From the NCBI GenBank assembly GCA_032622095.1, contig CP136064.1:214102205-214166204 (forward strand): a stretch of 64,000 nt of DNA, read 5' to 3'. Below, piece by piece: positions 1-11,940 of this stretch (positions are counted from its first letter, which is position 1; each line of letters begins with the position of its first letter). Below the pieces are notes generated by a model. The model saw only the letters and a program-made list of their open reading frames with translations. It was not told the origin of the DNA and made no database searches. Origin of the DNA: Siphonodentalium dalli. Its lineage: Eukaryota; Mollusca; Scaphopoda; Gadilida; Siphonodentaliidae. The position numbers and the translations under genes are program-made.

Positions 1-268
1 AGCATTAAAGATCACGTGCCAGCGCATTCTCTTATATATGAACTTTTTTACGTATGCCAATGCATTCTCTTATATATGCAAGTCTCCCATAGGGAGCTCG
101 CATATAATAGAGAATACATTGGCTTAGAAGGTCAAGGTAAATATTGTTAGGCCAATGTATTCTGTTATATATGCGAGGCTCCCTATGGGAGACTCGTACA
201 TATAAGAGAATGCATTGGCACAGGATTTTCGCAAAATAACCAGGAAGCTCCAGTCATGAGAGGGTTAA
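1..268. mobile_element. Double-hairpin TTAA MITE, copy A (cut by window edge)
   Basis: Two self-complementary hairpins (about 55-123 and 151-219) each pair a GCCAATGYATTCT... arm with its reverse complement, separated by a short AT-rich spacer. The right end reads CATGAGAGGGTTAA and ends in TTAA at 265-268. The sequence outside the hairpins matches, in reverse orientation, that around copy B at 5559-5808, so the element includes these flanks. Its left end lies before position 1. Ends of the form TTAACCC...GGGTTAA are known from piggyBac-type elements; that class is inferred, as no transposase is present. Confidence 0.7.
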
Positions 269-732
269 TTGATGAAAAAATACTGCATATAGAAATAACT
301 CCAATTCAGCTAGAAACCAACGACCCCCCCCCCCCATCCCGGAAAGCAACCGACAAAGTTGCCCATATACACAAACTACGTTACTTCACTGTGTGTGCGT
401 CACAAATAATATCTGACTATAGCTGCACGCAATGTATTTACAGTATACCATTCATGTGCAATATTAATGTAGCTCAGAACATTGGACAATAGCAAATGAG
501 ATTATGAGTTAAATATTGTCCTGTCACAAATTTCAGGCATAATTTGACTAAACATAGTACATGTAATTGCTCGCTTTTCTTTCGTTCTAAGGGATAAACA
601 TACTTATATCTAGACCATATACACATGTACTATGTCAATAGTTGCTGAAAAACTGCAATTGGCCGTTTTCAACTTTTCGTAAAAATGCTCATTCTTTTAT
701 CAGATAATAAATCATCTAGTAACGAACGCTCT
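269..732. other. Unannotated spacer
   Basis: Low-complexity AT-rich DNA with a poly-C run near 325. No coding signal or repeat was recognised. The last bases carry an AACGCTCTTTA string that resembles internal motifs of the neighbouring foldback element. Confidence 0.4.
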
Positions 733-1234
733 TTAAAGGTACGGTTGGCCTTGGCGGTGGGTATGCTGTGAAAATATTTCCACCGGTCAAAAACCGCCAC
801 AAACAGAAAGAATATTAAAATGTAGACAGACTTTGTCCGTATACAAATAAGAAATATCGCATAAACAGTATGTTATTGTCATATTTTTGACCATTGTTAT
901 GTAAACAAAGGCATAACAAGTTACTTTTCTGGTGTTTGTTTATATTATGATGGTAAACATAAAGAGCGTTATTTGTGGGTGAATTCCTGATATGGAACGA
1001 ATAAAGAGCGTTTATGCCATTTGTGTGTGATTAGCCAGCAGCATTGTGCTGTCTTCTGTAACACAACCAGGCTCTTGCTTAGGTGAAATATAGTAAATCT
1101 TTATGATAACATGCTGTTTACGCGATGGTCATGGTATATATGAACGAAACTGTATGCGTTTTAATGTTTTTCTGTTCACGGTGATTGGAACAAATATGAA
1201 TATTTTCGACAACTAAGGCCTCACGTGCCTTTAA
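733..1234 (+). mobile_element. TTAA foldback element, copy 1
   Basis: First of six copies of a ~500 bp non-autonomous element. It starts TTAAAGGTACGGTTGGCCTT and ends AAGGCCTCACGTGCCTTTAA, so TTAA flanks both sides and imperfect terminal inverted repeats of about 25 bp follow. The two halves are imperfect reverse complements over most of the length: for example ATCGCATAAACAGTATGTTAT on the left answers the right-half sequence around 1108-1128, and AAAGAGCG motifs face each other across the centre. The TTAA flank suggests a piggyBac-type mobiliser (inference). It has no real ORF; short frames inside are chance. Confidence 0.85.
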
Positions 1235-1264
1235 TCTGCATGGCATGGGCATATGATGATTATT

Positions 1265-1722
1265 TTAAAGGCCCACTTAATTTTCGAATCTCCGGTTATT
1301 TTTGTTATAGTGACTTGATATACGGGTTTAATAACAATCTATGCCATAAAATGTGATTAAAATACTATAATTCATCACTGTTTGAAACATATGTGTCCCA
1401 GAAGATGCCCACAGAGAAATAGAAAACTGCTGAAGACTCCCCCCTCTGACACCCAGAGTGCAACAGAATTCAAACTTTTTCAATGAAAGGGGAAGAACAC
1501 TATCTTTATTATATAGAGTTATTCCCCCTGCATTGAAAATAATACTGATTTTTACTTCAATCTTGATGACAAAACTCAACAAAAACAACATGTCCACACT
1601 TTATTACACCGGATAAGTTGATAATACAATGTTTTGGGGCTTCCTCTTTTCAAATGGTATATAATATGGAATATGTTGTATATAATGTGATCTGGTGGTT
1701 CGAAAATTAAGTGGGCCTTTAA
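1265..1722. mobile_element. TTAA MITE with AAGGCCCACTTAATTTTCGAA ends
   Basis: A 458 bp element bounded by TTAA (1265-1268 and 1719-1722) with near-perfect terminal inverted repeats AGGCCCACTTAATTTTCGAA. The inner sequence is AT-rich with no convincing ORF. One end of the same family, reverse complemented, recurs at 9783-9907. The TTAA target fits piggyBac-type transposition (inference). Confidence 0.85.
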
Positions 1723-3397
1723 TGTGTAATACTATCTAGCAGTTCATAACGTTGTTCTTATGGAGTCTGGGAATAAACATTTAATATATTTATCAAGATC
1801 ACATGAACATGCAAAAAAGCCAAGAATTGTTCGGCTTCGGTTGAGACCTACCAAAACCTGTGAACCTTTTGATGTTCTGATGGGGAAAGTATAATGGTGA
1901 ATAAATACGTCCGTGGTAAATCCAACAAAGGGCCATATCTGTGGTGAACATTGGCGGGTGTAACCCAAATTCTAACTTGACATGTATGTATGGGTTATTG
2001 AACTCACATACCAATTTTCATTCCAGTCAGTTCACCTAAAGTTATCACCCGGTAACCAAATGCGAACTACCCCTTTTGGAATTTCTGCAAGGCTGACAAA
2101 GGCCATCAAAATTTCAAATAATGGGCTCATGGGTACGATCTAATTATGTTATGCATGGGGTTGAAAATGAACATATTGTATTGTTATGGTTTCAAATCAG
2201 ACAGGGCATCTGTCAAACTCCATGCAGTGTTTAACTCCCTTGATGACTCGGTAAGACCGCTGCTACCGGCGACATTTTACCCACATTTTGTGGACTTCCG
2301 CGATATTAAGATATATACTAAGCGAACAGAACAACATGCTGCCCTTGTTAAGCACACAAAATATCGAACAAAATGTGTGTAAATTTTGAACCTTAGGTTT
2401 GAAAAGCCCCAATAAAACCGAAGAACTATTTTTCGAAACGGTGTGATTAGGTTCTCCGATTATTTATCAACACAAATGTATAAAACGCACGTGTACGACA
2501 TTGGCACAACTGGCACGGCAAGTCAAACACAAGTTCTAATTTGAGGCAATTTTGACGAGTAGCTTGCGAAAATCGTTAACAAAACTACCGCTCTGATTTT
2601 CATTATATTTTAGTGCGGGAATTGTTCACAAAGCACATAGAAAATTTGACTTTGGAGCGATCGGATTTCGCCATTTTTGCTGGAAAACCCCAAGCTAAAT
2701 ATAGAAACAGACTAGAACCCAGCCGGTACGAAAGGAAGTATGACTGGTGCGCTCTGGTAGAGATTGGGAATCTGTATGTGAGGGGTGCAGGCGGAAATTC
2801 ACAATGGATCAGCATAAAGACCGATCCTCTAACCACGTCGATCCCTGATAGATTCGGAATGAAAATATAGATAATCAGAAGACTTAATGAAGTAGCTATA
2901 CTTAATCTACATTCAAATCTTGGATAACCATATGCGGATCTTGAATAGACGTCATTATGCTGGCGGGGTCCACGAGTGAAACTTATCGGAAGCTTATCCA
3001 TAAATTTGAATGAGTCACATTAGTGGGTGCTCCTGTGCTTTACGGGAAACATATATGTGGAGTATTGATATCGGAAACAATTACGTATACAGGCTATATT
3101 GCGATGAATGCATACGGTATTGAGAACAGACAAGACACATGCCATTCATATATACATGTATGTATTAGTCGATACATAGATTTCATAATAGTTTTGTGTG
3201 AGATACATATAGCGGAATATTATGAAACTACAATGGAATATCATTGACCTGTTCACCGTTTTTGTGTATGCAATTTCCACCCCTTGCGATGCAATTTGCC
3301 TTAAAGCACACTATCGAATATTTATGTGGGATTGAACTACTTTGAAGTTGATCTTTATCGAGAGTCGAACTAAACCGTTCTATATTGGTTTTTAATT
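1723..3397. other. Spacer without recognised genes except one candidate exon
   Basis: No transposon terminus or domain was recognised. The only coding-like stretch is the candidate exon at 2614-2870, listed separately. Confidence 0.4.
2614..2870 (+). CDS. Candidate 3'-terminal coding exon, unknown protein
   Basis: An open frame of about 85 codons begins directly after a good splice acceptor (pyrimidine-rich tract ending TTTTAG at about 2613) and ends with TAG at 2868-2870. The peptide has ordinary soluble-protein composition (RSDFAIFAGKPQ..., KYDWCALVEIGNLYVRG...) and matches no family I know. There is no AATAAA close downstream and no partner exon was found. It may be a real terminal exon, a pseudogene or chance; the acceptor and the composition are the only support. 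Confidence 0.2.
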
Positions 3398-3899
3398 TTA
3401 AAGGCATGTGAGGCCTTAGTTGTCGAAAATATTCATATTTGTTACAATCACCGTAAATAGAAAAACATTAAAACGCATACAGTTTCGTTCATATATACCA
3501 TGACCATCGCGTAAACAGCATGTTATCATAAAGATTTACTATATTTTACCTAAGCAAGAGCCTGATTGTGTTACAGAAGACAGCACAATGGTGCTGGCTA
3601 ATCACACACAAATGGCATAAACGCCCTTTATTCGTTCCATATCAGGAATTCACCCACAAAGAACGCTCTTTATGTTTACCATCATAATATAAACAAACAC
3701 AAGAAAAAGTAACTTTTATGCTTTTGTTTACATAACAATGGTAAAAAATATGACAATAACATACTGTTTAAGCGATATTTCTTATTTGTATACGGACAAA
3801 GTATGTCTACATTTTGTTGTTCTTTCTGTTTGTGGCGGTTTTTGACGGGTGGAAATATTTTCACATGATACCCACCGCCAAGGCCAACCGTACCTTTAA
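3398..3899 (-). mobile_element. TTAA foldback element, copy 2
   Basis: Same family as 733-1234, in reverse orientation and closely similar by eye: it starts TTAAAGGCATGTGAGGCCTT and ends GGCCAACCGTACCTTTAA. TTAA lies at both edges (3398-3401, 3896-3899). It forms an inverted pair with copy 1, 2.2 kb away. Confidence 0.85.
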
Positions 3900-4155
3900 G
3901 GCTAATTTCGTTATAACAATAGATACTTGTAACATCCACAGAAGGAAGGAATGCAAATTTACAGTTGATTTATGATGATTTATCATATACTAGCTGAATG
4001 AACAAGTAGATGAAGATGAATCCACGCGTATTTCGTCTCGCAGTTCTTTTCATTAAATGTACACTACGATGAACGAAGAGATCACCGTCATTTGTAGAGC
4101 CGGAGTGTCATAAGAATCAACAAGCATCATGTTGTTTTCGAACAGTGGACAGTCA

Positions 4156-4535
4156 TGCAGCTTGTTCTTCCGAAAACCAGCACATTATCTGCTTATAACA
4201 GAACTTGTTGTATGTAGATAATCTTCTTAGAATTGCCTGAATTTGAGTCGATAATGTGCTTAAATAAGAACATTCTAGTCATATTATCGACTCATTATGA
4301 GGCGATTCTACGCATATTATGTGCGGATAACGACACAAATAAGCCAGCTCACGAGTGTTCAGGTATACGCTCTTTAACAGGTTTTCACAGTTTTCATTGC
4401 GACCCGCGTCATAAAACGAAATAACGGGTAAGAGTCCATTATCTGCTTATTTCAGAATCAAATAATCACATTATGTAACTATTTCATTTTATAGGTCGAT
4501 TATGTGTGTTTTTGCGCGAGGATATGTTGAGAACT
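4156..4535 (+). repeat. Palindromic CACATTATCTGCTTA repeat, copy 1
   Basis: About 370 bp dispersed repeat also found at 13168-13545 (+) and 7450-7810 (-). It begins around CAGC..GTTC..CCGAAAACCAGCACATTATCTG and ends near GAGGATATGTTG. Internally an arm of about 30 bp around GAGTCGATAATGTG pairs with CATATTATCGACTC further on, giving a hairpin. CATTATCTGCTTA occurs in direct orientation near both ends. No terminal target duplication could be set. Confidence 0.7.
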
Positions 4536-5558
4536 TGAGACATGATATACTGAGTGAACTTGAACATTGACATGTATGTGTTATCTAACAGAAGGAACTA
4601 ACACATCGTGTGTATTGGTCATCCGCGTATCGTAAATATTTACTTATCACAATGACTTGTGGACACCAAACGCAACTCTAAATCGGTGAGAACTTGTATC
4701 TGTATGACTGACAGCAATGCATACTATACATAGACCCGCATACAAGAGGGTCGGTATTGCCCGAACGTGCAGATTTCGTGCTACCACCTATTTGTTATTT
4801 TAATGTGTCCATAAGTCCTAAAGTGGTTCACCATTTGCGACTTTGCCTTTATACATATGACTGTATGTTGACAAACAGTACGCTTACGTAATGAGGAAAC
4901 CATTCATGGACGTCGCTATTCACTATATAGAGAGTGTTTGTTGGGTTGTCCAACTTTTAATTTCCAATTCCACCCCATATGAAAACCAAAACATCAAAAT
5001 CGGAAACCCGCAAGGTTTGAAATTTCCCACCTGGTGGTTATTTCAGTCTAAATTTTGAACGAAATTAGGAGTTTCACAATGATAATGGAGTCTTAATTTG
5101 TCGTGACTCGTAAGGACGGTGTATGTTACACTACATGTAAATATTGGTTGGAAATTTAAAAAATCAGTACAATAAATATTTGGTCTGAAATGTTCAATTA
5201 CTGTTTCAAGCATGACATTGGCACCTGTTGAAATTGTATGACTGAAGTTGAACGTTGGGCACCCAGTCACTATGTTGCCACACCTTGTTAAGCACTGCCC
5301 TGTTGAGTTTTCTTAACCAATCTTGCCTGGTTCGGACCATTCATGATAATTACGGCGCTAATTAACACAATTAATTTCTCCACCACCACGGAGAGTCTTT
5401 CAAAAGCATATAAAATCATTATACGGCTATGTTATAATTATATCGGCCCACTTCGATCATGGACCTGACAAACGCGTATGGATGCTATACTTTACATTTT
5501 CTTTCACAATTATAGATTGCGTTAGGAGGCACCTTTGTTTCCGATTCAGTTGTTCATT
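4536..5558. other. Featureless spacer
   Basis: I see no repeat shared with the rest of the window and no coding signal. Confidence 0.4.
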
Positions 5559-5808
5559 TTAACCCCTCCATGACTGGAGCTTCCTGAAATTTTGCGAAAA
5601 CCCTGTGCCAACATTCTCTTATATATGAAAGTCTTCGATAGGGAACCTCGCACGTATAAGCGAATATATTGGACTAGCAATATTTACCTTAACCTTGTAA
5701 GCCAGTGAATTATCTTGTATGTGCGAGGCTACATATGGGAGACACACATATATAAGAGAAGGCACTGGCACATGATCTTTAATGCTACTCCCGCAATGAC
5801 AGGGTTAA
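5559..5808. mobile_element. Double-hairpin TTAA MITE, copy B
   Basis: A 250 bp element: TTAACCCCTCCATGACTGGAG at the left (TTAA 5559-5562) and CAATGACAGGGTTAA at the right (TTAA 5805-5808). It holds two decayed hairpins built from GCCAATGCATTCTCTTATAT-type arms around a spacer. It is inverted relative to copy A and shares its outer flanks, which defines the true element ends. Confidence 0.75.
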
Positions 5809-5934
5809 TGGTCAGAGGGGGCCCTCATCCACCTCAAATTGTGTATATAAATAGCTATAATTTTACCCAAAGTAACAATGGAAACAAACTCCTATGGTTT
5901 TAATTTTATTTATTTGGATTTAACGTTTGAGACG

Positions 5935-6100
5935 CTAAGTAAGTAAGAAATGCTTTATTCTCAGCCGATTGTAAATTTGGTACACGAAAAGACATTTAAT
6001 ACACTACTTACAAATGAGAACGATCCGGGCTAAATGTTTGAAAATACACATGTAAACAGTAAATGTTAACATTGCGCCTATAACCCAATAGCCGCAACTT
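5935..6100 (-). repeat. Possible LINE/SINE 3' tail
   Basis: On the - strand a sequence ending GAATAAAGCATTTCTTACTTACTTA shows an AATAAA signal followed by a TTAC microsatellite, a common form of invertebrate LINE or SINE 3' end. No coding part is attached, so the class is unknown. Confidence 0.25.
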
Positions 6101-6102
6101 TT

Positions 6103-6230
6103 AAAACCATACAAAATTATATGACTGGTGGTCGCGACTGACACATTAAACGCAACCGATTTCAGAACTCTTCTAAATTGGATGCGTTTAACTGTGTCAG
6201 CCGCAACCCCAGTGATATATGTATGGTTTG
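6103..6230. repeat. Long hairpin, ~58-bp arms
   Basis: AAAACCATACA...CGCAACCGATTT (6103-6169) pairs with AAATTGGATGCG...TGTATGGTTT (to 6230), with scattered mismatches and a loop under 10 nt. Flanking CCTAACCCRATAGCCGCA strings occur on both sides in direct orientation. It is probably a foldback or MITE core. Confidence 0.7.
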
Positions 6231-7449
6231 AAACACCCCGCCTAACCCGATAGCCGCATGCAGTGGCCGCATGCGTCAGCCGCAGGTCTGTGAAAGCAGA
6301 TTAAGATGAAGGAAAAAAAAATTGGAAAAATTCACGAATTAGACTGGTCCTTGCACTCATTGAACCAGTCGCTGGATTCGTAGCTTCCAATATCTCGTGT
6401 AAAGACAAGATCACGATAATATATTACCGGATATAGATATGAGACACCGAACGGATACAGTTTGTGTATCCGAGCAAGTCGTCTCCGCGCCCATCAATCG
6501 ATCCCACTTGAATCACCGCAGGCCATTAACAAACTCCCCTGTCAGCCAAAAAGAAAAAAATTCAGGAAGCTTGACACATCTTATTAAATGTATTTTCGCT
6601 CGGAACGAACTAATTGTTCTTTCTGACTTCTTCTCTTTCGCCAGAGATAGTGAATTGACATGAGCATATTTCCCGAGCGTTCTCCGGGGGATGGAGAGTT
6701 ATTGTACACACAAGGATGGATTGATGAACGGCCCCACGAGTCCATAACACATTCTTAATTGAATCTGAGACTAACGCTACCAACGTTCAATTGACATCTC
6801 CGTAAACTTCGCTGTTGTTCTCTATGGCCCGTCAACCACATTGTATTTAAATTCCTCTGCATATTGATACTTAATTACCATAAATATTCTATCCAGCGAT
6901 TGTTACATCATAAAATATTACGTCAGTCAAAGGCAGTGGCGCAAACCAAAGAAAACTATCTTGCTTTGAATGTCAGACACACACAAAAGCTATGGTGTAC
7001 TCAATTTTACTTTGGCATTGGGACTAACATTTCCAGCTTATCGCATAGAAATGTGTCGATGTTCAAATAGTGTCTGGAAGCTGAACCAATTGACTATAGA
7101 TTTTATTACTGTTCTGACATTATAAATTGAATGGTCAATACTTTATTTTTACATTCGTGTCCATATATTATAAATAGCCAACACTTAAAGAACCACTCTG
7201 ACGAGTCAGCGATAGAGGCGCTCAAGTATTACGTTCAGCAAACAGTAAATCAGCATAAACACGACTAAAAGTAAACATTTGACAAACAATTACCAATGCG
7301 AGTATTCAGTCGTTAACTTTCTATACTAATCACTCATTCAAGAGTAGTTATCATTTAGAAATATTCCTACATATAATTAGTTCAACACGTGTGTTGAATG
7401 TATTATCTGATCATTTCCCTCAAATAAATATGACTTATGTAGTTGCACA
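6231..7449. other. Featureless spacer
   Basis: Contains a few ORFs of 60-75 codons with no domain and no splice context. No repeat relationship was found. Confidence 0.35.
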
Positions 7450-7810
7450 ACATATCTTCGCGCAAATATGTACATTATCGACCTATAATGTGAAATAGGT
7501 ACATAATGTGATTATTTGATTCTGAAATAAGCAGATAATGGAATCATGCCCGTTATTTTGGTTTTATGGCGCGGACCACAATGAAAACACATGTACACCT
7601 GAAAAGTCTTGAGTTGGGTTATTTATGTCCATGCTCCGCACACAATCTGCTTATAATTCCGTTATGTGTCGTTAATGTGACTAAACACTCTCATTTTCAG
7701 CACAGTATCGACTCAAACTGAGACGTTCTGAGCAGATTTTATCTACAAAAAACAAGAGTTCTATTCTAAGCAGATAATGTGCGGATTTGGAACATGCTGA
7801 GTTGTATTAT
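7450..7810 (-). repeat. Palindromic CACATTATCTGCTTA repeat, copy 2
   Basis: Reverse-oriented, more diverged copy of the repeat at 4156-4535 and 13168-13545. It is recognised by TAAGCAGATAATG near both ends, the CCCGTTATTTTGGTTTTATG block and the CAACATATCTTCGCG terminal block. The internal hairpin is partly decayed. Confidence 0.65.
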
Positions 7811-8028
7811 CTGTCATCTGCTTATTTTTGATGAAATCCCCAGGAGATGAACATAGACCATTCCAATGTATGCGTTTATAACTGAGTCGGAGAAAAAAGA
7901 AAGTGTAAAATGGTTAAATAATGAATCCACCTTTTCCCAAAGTTCATGTATTAACAATGTATGGACTTCTGTTTGTCTATACGCTTTGGGGCAATTCACG
8001 AACTCAGACATAACAAAGTATTTTAGGG

Positions 8029-9267
8029 AACAGACCGATAAGGTCCCTATATATGTTATGTAAGATCTATCCACCTCCATCTTAAAAAACTACACCCCCG
8101 ACCTTCGGAATTATTATACTGTTACTTTATACTTTACGTTTATACAGTTTAACCCTTTACCCAACAAACCGACCAAAACCGGCCAAATAAAGCTTCAAGA
8201 GCCTAAATTATCATGGGTCTGTCATTGGATATCATTGGAACCGGCTCATTGACCACATTGTGATAGTTACAGTTATGCCCTGTGCCAATGCATTCTCTTA
8301 TATATGCGAGTCGACCATAGGTCGCCTCGCATATATAAGAGAATGCATTGGCCTAAAAAAAATATTTTTTTAACACTTTTTACCATTTTTTCTTACATTC
8401 TTTAACAATTTTATAATTTTTAATGTGTTAAGCCAATGCATTCTCTTATATATGCGAGGCGACCTATGGTCGACTCGCATATATAAGAGAATGCATTGGC
8501 ACAGGGCCATTCTGTTGGGTAAAGGGTTAAACGTTTTTCCCGCGTTGTTGTCATCTCGGTCACTGGAAGCGTTGAATGGACGCTCGTCTGTTAGTGAATA
8601 GTGTTGTCAAACATCTGGGATTGAAAAAGTACAGACACATCGACTGACCACACACGCCCACTTAGACTCGGTCCCTTCTGGAACACTGATGGTAGTTTAT
8701 ATCCGCACGAAATATATTCACAAGATTGTGATTATATCAGAAGACACGCTGGCGTCACATACAGATCTGGAACAAAATCGAATTTGAGCGGTGATTGGAG
8801 TTGCACAATCTAATCTTCTATCTGTTGATGCTCATCTTACATGCATTTAAATGTTTGTTCTAGATATATTTGTTTCACTTTATATGGCAGTGTTTTATTA
8901 TTCGGGAGTTGGGATACGCCTTTGAATACGTGGACAGATGATTTAAACATATTTTATTATCCATCAATAAACAAAATACAGATACAGATAGCAAAATTGA
9001 TGATGTGGATGAGAGGCGACAAAGGGATCAGAGCACAAGCTATATAACTTATGGAAGTTCCTATCCTCGTTTGTATGGAGAATATTGATTCATTTCATTT
9101 GGGGCTCAAGATGAGTTGTGTAAAGATATTGGTCAAACTTCTTGAGAAGTTTCATTTGTTTATATATAAAGTAACAGTATAATAATTCCGAAGGTAGGGG
9201 GTGTAGTTTTTTAAGATGGAGGTGGATAGGTCTTACACAACATATATAGGGACCTCATCGGTCTGTT
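8029..9267. mobile_element. Element with ~100-bp inverted repeats, carrying a nested MITE
   Basis: The left arm 8029-8130 (AACAGACCGATAAGGTCCCT...) is nearly the reverse complement of 9166-9267 (...GGGACCTCATCGGTCTGTT). The arms are close to identical, suggesting young terminal inverted repeats of a ~1.2 kb DNA element. No target duplication is evident and no transposase was recognised inside. The double-hairpin MITE at 8149-8530 lies 18 bp inside the left arm and so inserted later. Confidence 0.65.
8149..8530. mobile_element. Double-hairpin piggyBac-like MITE, copy C
   Basis: A 382 bp element starting TTAACCCTTTACCCAACA and ending TGTTGGGTAAAGGGTTAA, with perfect outer inverted repeats and TTAA at both edges. 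Two 69-nt hairpins (8284-8352 and 8432-8500) are exact reverse complements of each other, and each is itself self-complementary except for its centre. A CCCT...-type end after TTAA is typical of piggyBac elements (family knowledge). It has no ORF. Its hairpins are intact, unlike those of copies A and B. Confidence 0.85.
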
Positions 9268-9782
9268 ATATGAGAGTTGGTATCGGTGGTCTTTCTTTAT
9301 CCAAATTGATACCATTTACTATTGACGATCTTTGTGGGTCCGATTTTCCCGTGTGAATCAGAGGTGAAATAACTTTCACCCACGTATATATTCAGACGTG
9401 TGCACATATTTTTCTCAGTATACACGATATAACAGTTCTGTGTGGAAATCTATCTCGCAGAACTGGGCAATTTGATTAATCAGAGATTCAGTAATGTTGG
9501 TCTGGTGAATAAATCCCAATGGAGTAATTATGCTATAGCGAAAGAAAATGCCACCGAAGCAATTCGTCGACAGTACATGGCGACATAATTGAACCCATTG
9601 CTTATTCTGCACATGAGACCCGATGTGAGCAACATGTTGTTTGATAAGCTACAAGGATAGACGCCTGAACGGAATGACGATCGTTGATTGGTCCTTAAAT
9701 TCAGAGGAATAGCCATGGACAGCACCGCGGTAAGATGGGTAAAACATGTTCGCAGTCTTGTAATCTTGTCTGCCTAAATCCG
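9268..9782. other. Featureless spacer
   Basis: Short random-looking frames only; nothing supportable. Confidence 0.35.
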
Positions 9783-9907
9783 TAAAGGCCAACTTAATTT
9801 TCGAATGACCAGATCACAGTATATACAATATATGCCATATGATATACTATTTGACAAAGGAAGCTCCAAAACATTGTATTATCAACTGATCCGGTTGAAT
9901 AAACTGG
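9783..9907 (-). mobile_element. Fragment of the AAGGCCCACTTAATTTTCGAA MITE
   Basis: About 125 bp matching, in reverse orientation, the right end of the MITE at 1265-1722 (TAAAGGCCAACTTAATTTTC, then ...CATTGTATTATCAACT.ATCCGG). Similarity stops near 9907, so this is one end only. Confidence 0.7.
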
Positions 9908-10372
9908 CAACGTGTTTTGTCGATGTACCGATGTGTGTCCGGACTCTGATCCGGGCTGTACTGTAACGTATATTAATATCCATCCCTTAACTAACACTAT
10001 TTCCGATTGGGCAAAAGTCGCCACGTGATAGTCCTGGAAAAAGTCATATTGGACTTCCGAAAGTCATATTGGACTCCCGACCTTACATTATCACTTTTTT
10101 ATTGGGACTCCGTGACGTCACGAATTAACTCTATTGCGAAATGAATCGGTGAAATTGTGTTGCGCGCAACACTGATGTATTTTAGCAGACGTTTCACTTC
10201 CGCATTGAGTTTTTTTCTCACTTCCGTGTTTAATTTTCCAAATCATGCTTTCTGATGATCAAAATACAGGCTTTTATAGAGAATTAAGTGCCGACAAATA
10301 CCAAAAATAACCACAAAAGATTTATTCCCAAAATTTGGATAAACATACATATGGATAATACAAATGTCATTA
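9908..10372. other. Spacer with short direct repeat and CRE-like site
   Basis: AAGTCATATTGGACT occurs twice at 10042-10075 and again inside the hairpin at 10373-10520. A TGACGTCA palindrome lies near 10112. No coding signal. Confidence 0.3.
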
Positions 10373-10520
10373 TACAATGTTGTGTACAGTATGAGTTTTT
10401 CTTGTACTCGTCCAGGTTGTGGTGAAAAGTCATATTGGACTCGACATGTCTCGTCCAATATGACTTTTCACCACAACCTGGACTCGTACAAGAAAAACAC
10501 ATACTGAACACAACATTGTA
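10373..10520. repeat. Long hairpin, ~70-bp arms
   Basis: TACAATGTTGTGTACAGTAT... pairs across a very short loop (about GACATGTCTC) with its reverse complement ending ...AACACAACATTGTA. There are few mismatches, so the hairpin is recent or maintained. ORFs read through it are artefacts of the palindrome. Confidence 0.8.
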
Positions 10521-11940
10521 TAATAACTTTATATTATTCTCAATGGAAGAGGGATAACTCTATCCCTTATTATGAATTCTGATGCATTCTGGGCTGACAG
10601 CGGGTGATGTCTTGGATTGAATCTGAGAATCTCTATCACTTGATGACCCCCGTATGATCAGTGAACCAGGCCGGACAAGGGAGTAACAAGAAAACCAGTC
10701 AGAAATGGTAACGCCCTCAAGATCATATTATTAGGCATATATAAAATAATTGGAGCTTTAATGTAGTAATTGTGAAAAATGTGTATATAGGTTACGGCTA
10801 TGCAATTGATTATATGTAATTATTGTTGTATGTTTGTATAGTGTGCGCTTGGTGAGAAAGCATGTGAACACGTTTATTAAAATCGGACGTGCCAAACTAA
10901 AGTTGTGATAATTGTGAGATATTTTAACACACCATACATACTAACGTATGATATGTATTCACAAAGGGCGCATGCGTTCCAATTGGTTGAAAGGTTCATC
11001 GCCAAACATGCAACCAATAAACCAATAACCACACACACACATTGCCAAAAAAGTGACGAACGCCTAGACGATTGACACGTTATTATGTTGACGCACTGCC
11101 AGCTCGCGGCAAATATATTAAACTGTTAGTTTCTCGGTTCACTTCATTCTCATTCACCACACCAGAATGAGGACCAAAAATATACTTATAGGATTAAATA
11201 CACTCCGATACTTCGCAATACGACCTTTTGTCTACATTCCGATTGAAACATAATTCAGAAATGTTACCTGTTATATTATGCATTGTGTTCCCGCAATAAA
11301 ATATTCAAGAGTGGCTGACATTGTTCACACCTAAATATCGAAAGCAATTAACGCGGTCATGAAAGTTACATGCTGCAACAATGAGACATCGGCGAAGATA
11401 CATCTGCGAATACATACATCCTGCAGAAAATATAACCGGTACGCAAATAGCGAGTACGTATTCATATTTACTCCATAACTACTGACCCCGCCATATATGC
11501 CTGACAGTATAAACCATATAGAGGGCGCAACAAAGGTGAACATTACTTAGCACTATGTGGAACTTCAGCCAGCAAATTGCCTTACATGAAGCAAATGTTC
11601 GGAATGAAACCGTTGTTCATTAGATAATAATTTAGGGCTTGTTCGTCACATTGACGGCTCAGTTCACACGAACCTACTGACGCATACACAACTTTTACAT
11701 CCGGCACAGACGTTCTTAATAGAATCTCAAACCAATTAAGAGCTTTTTAGATTGGGCGCACTCTAAAGATCGATCCACTCGACTGGGTTTAAGATTTATG
11801 TGTGGCACTGTATGTGCTCGGTATGGGCTCAGAAATCAAAATGCCGAAAGCGATAAATAATGGTCGCAAAATGAGTTTTAAGTTTAGATTGGGTACAATA
11901 TGAAAAGAGCGTCTTTTCCACAATTGACCAATCTTCATGA
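10521..11940. other. Featureless spacer
   Basis: No shared repeat, domain or terminus seen. Confidence 0.35.

Noticed and set aside
2603-3001. 132-codon - strand frame
   Set aside because: Antisense to the candidate exon at 2614-2870, without splice context or domain.
3682-3939. Frames inside the TTAA foldback copies (also 14693-14899)
   Set aside because: They recur only because the element repeats; no domain, and they cross the element ends.
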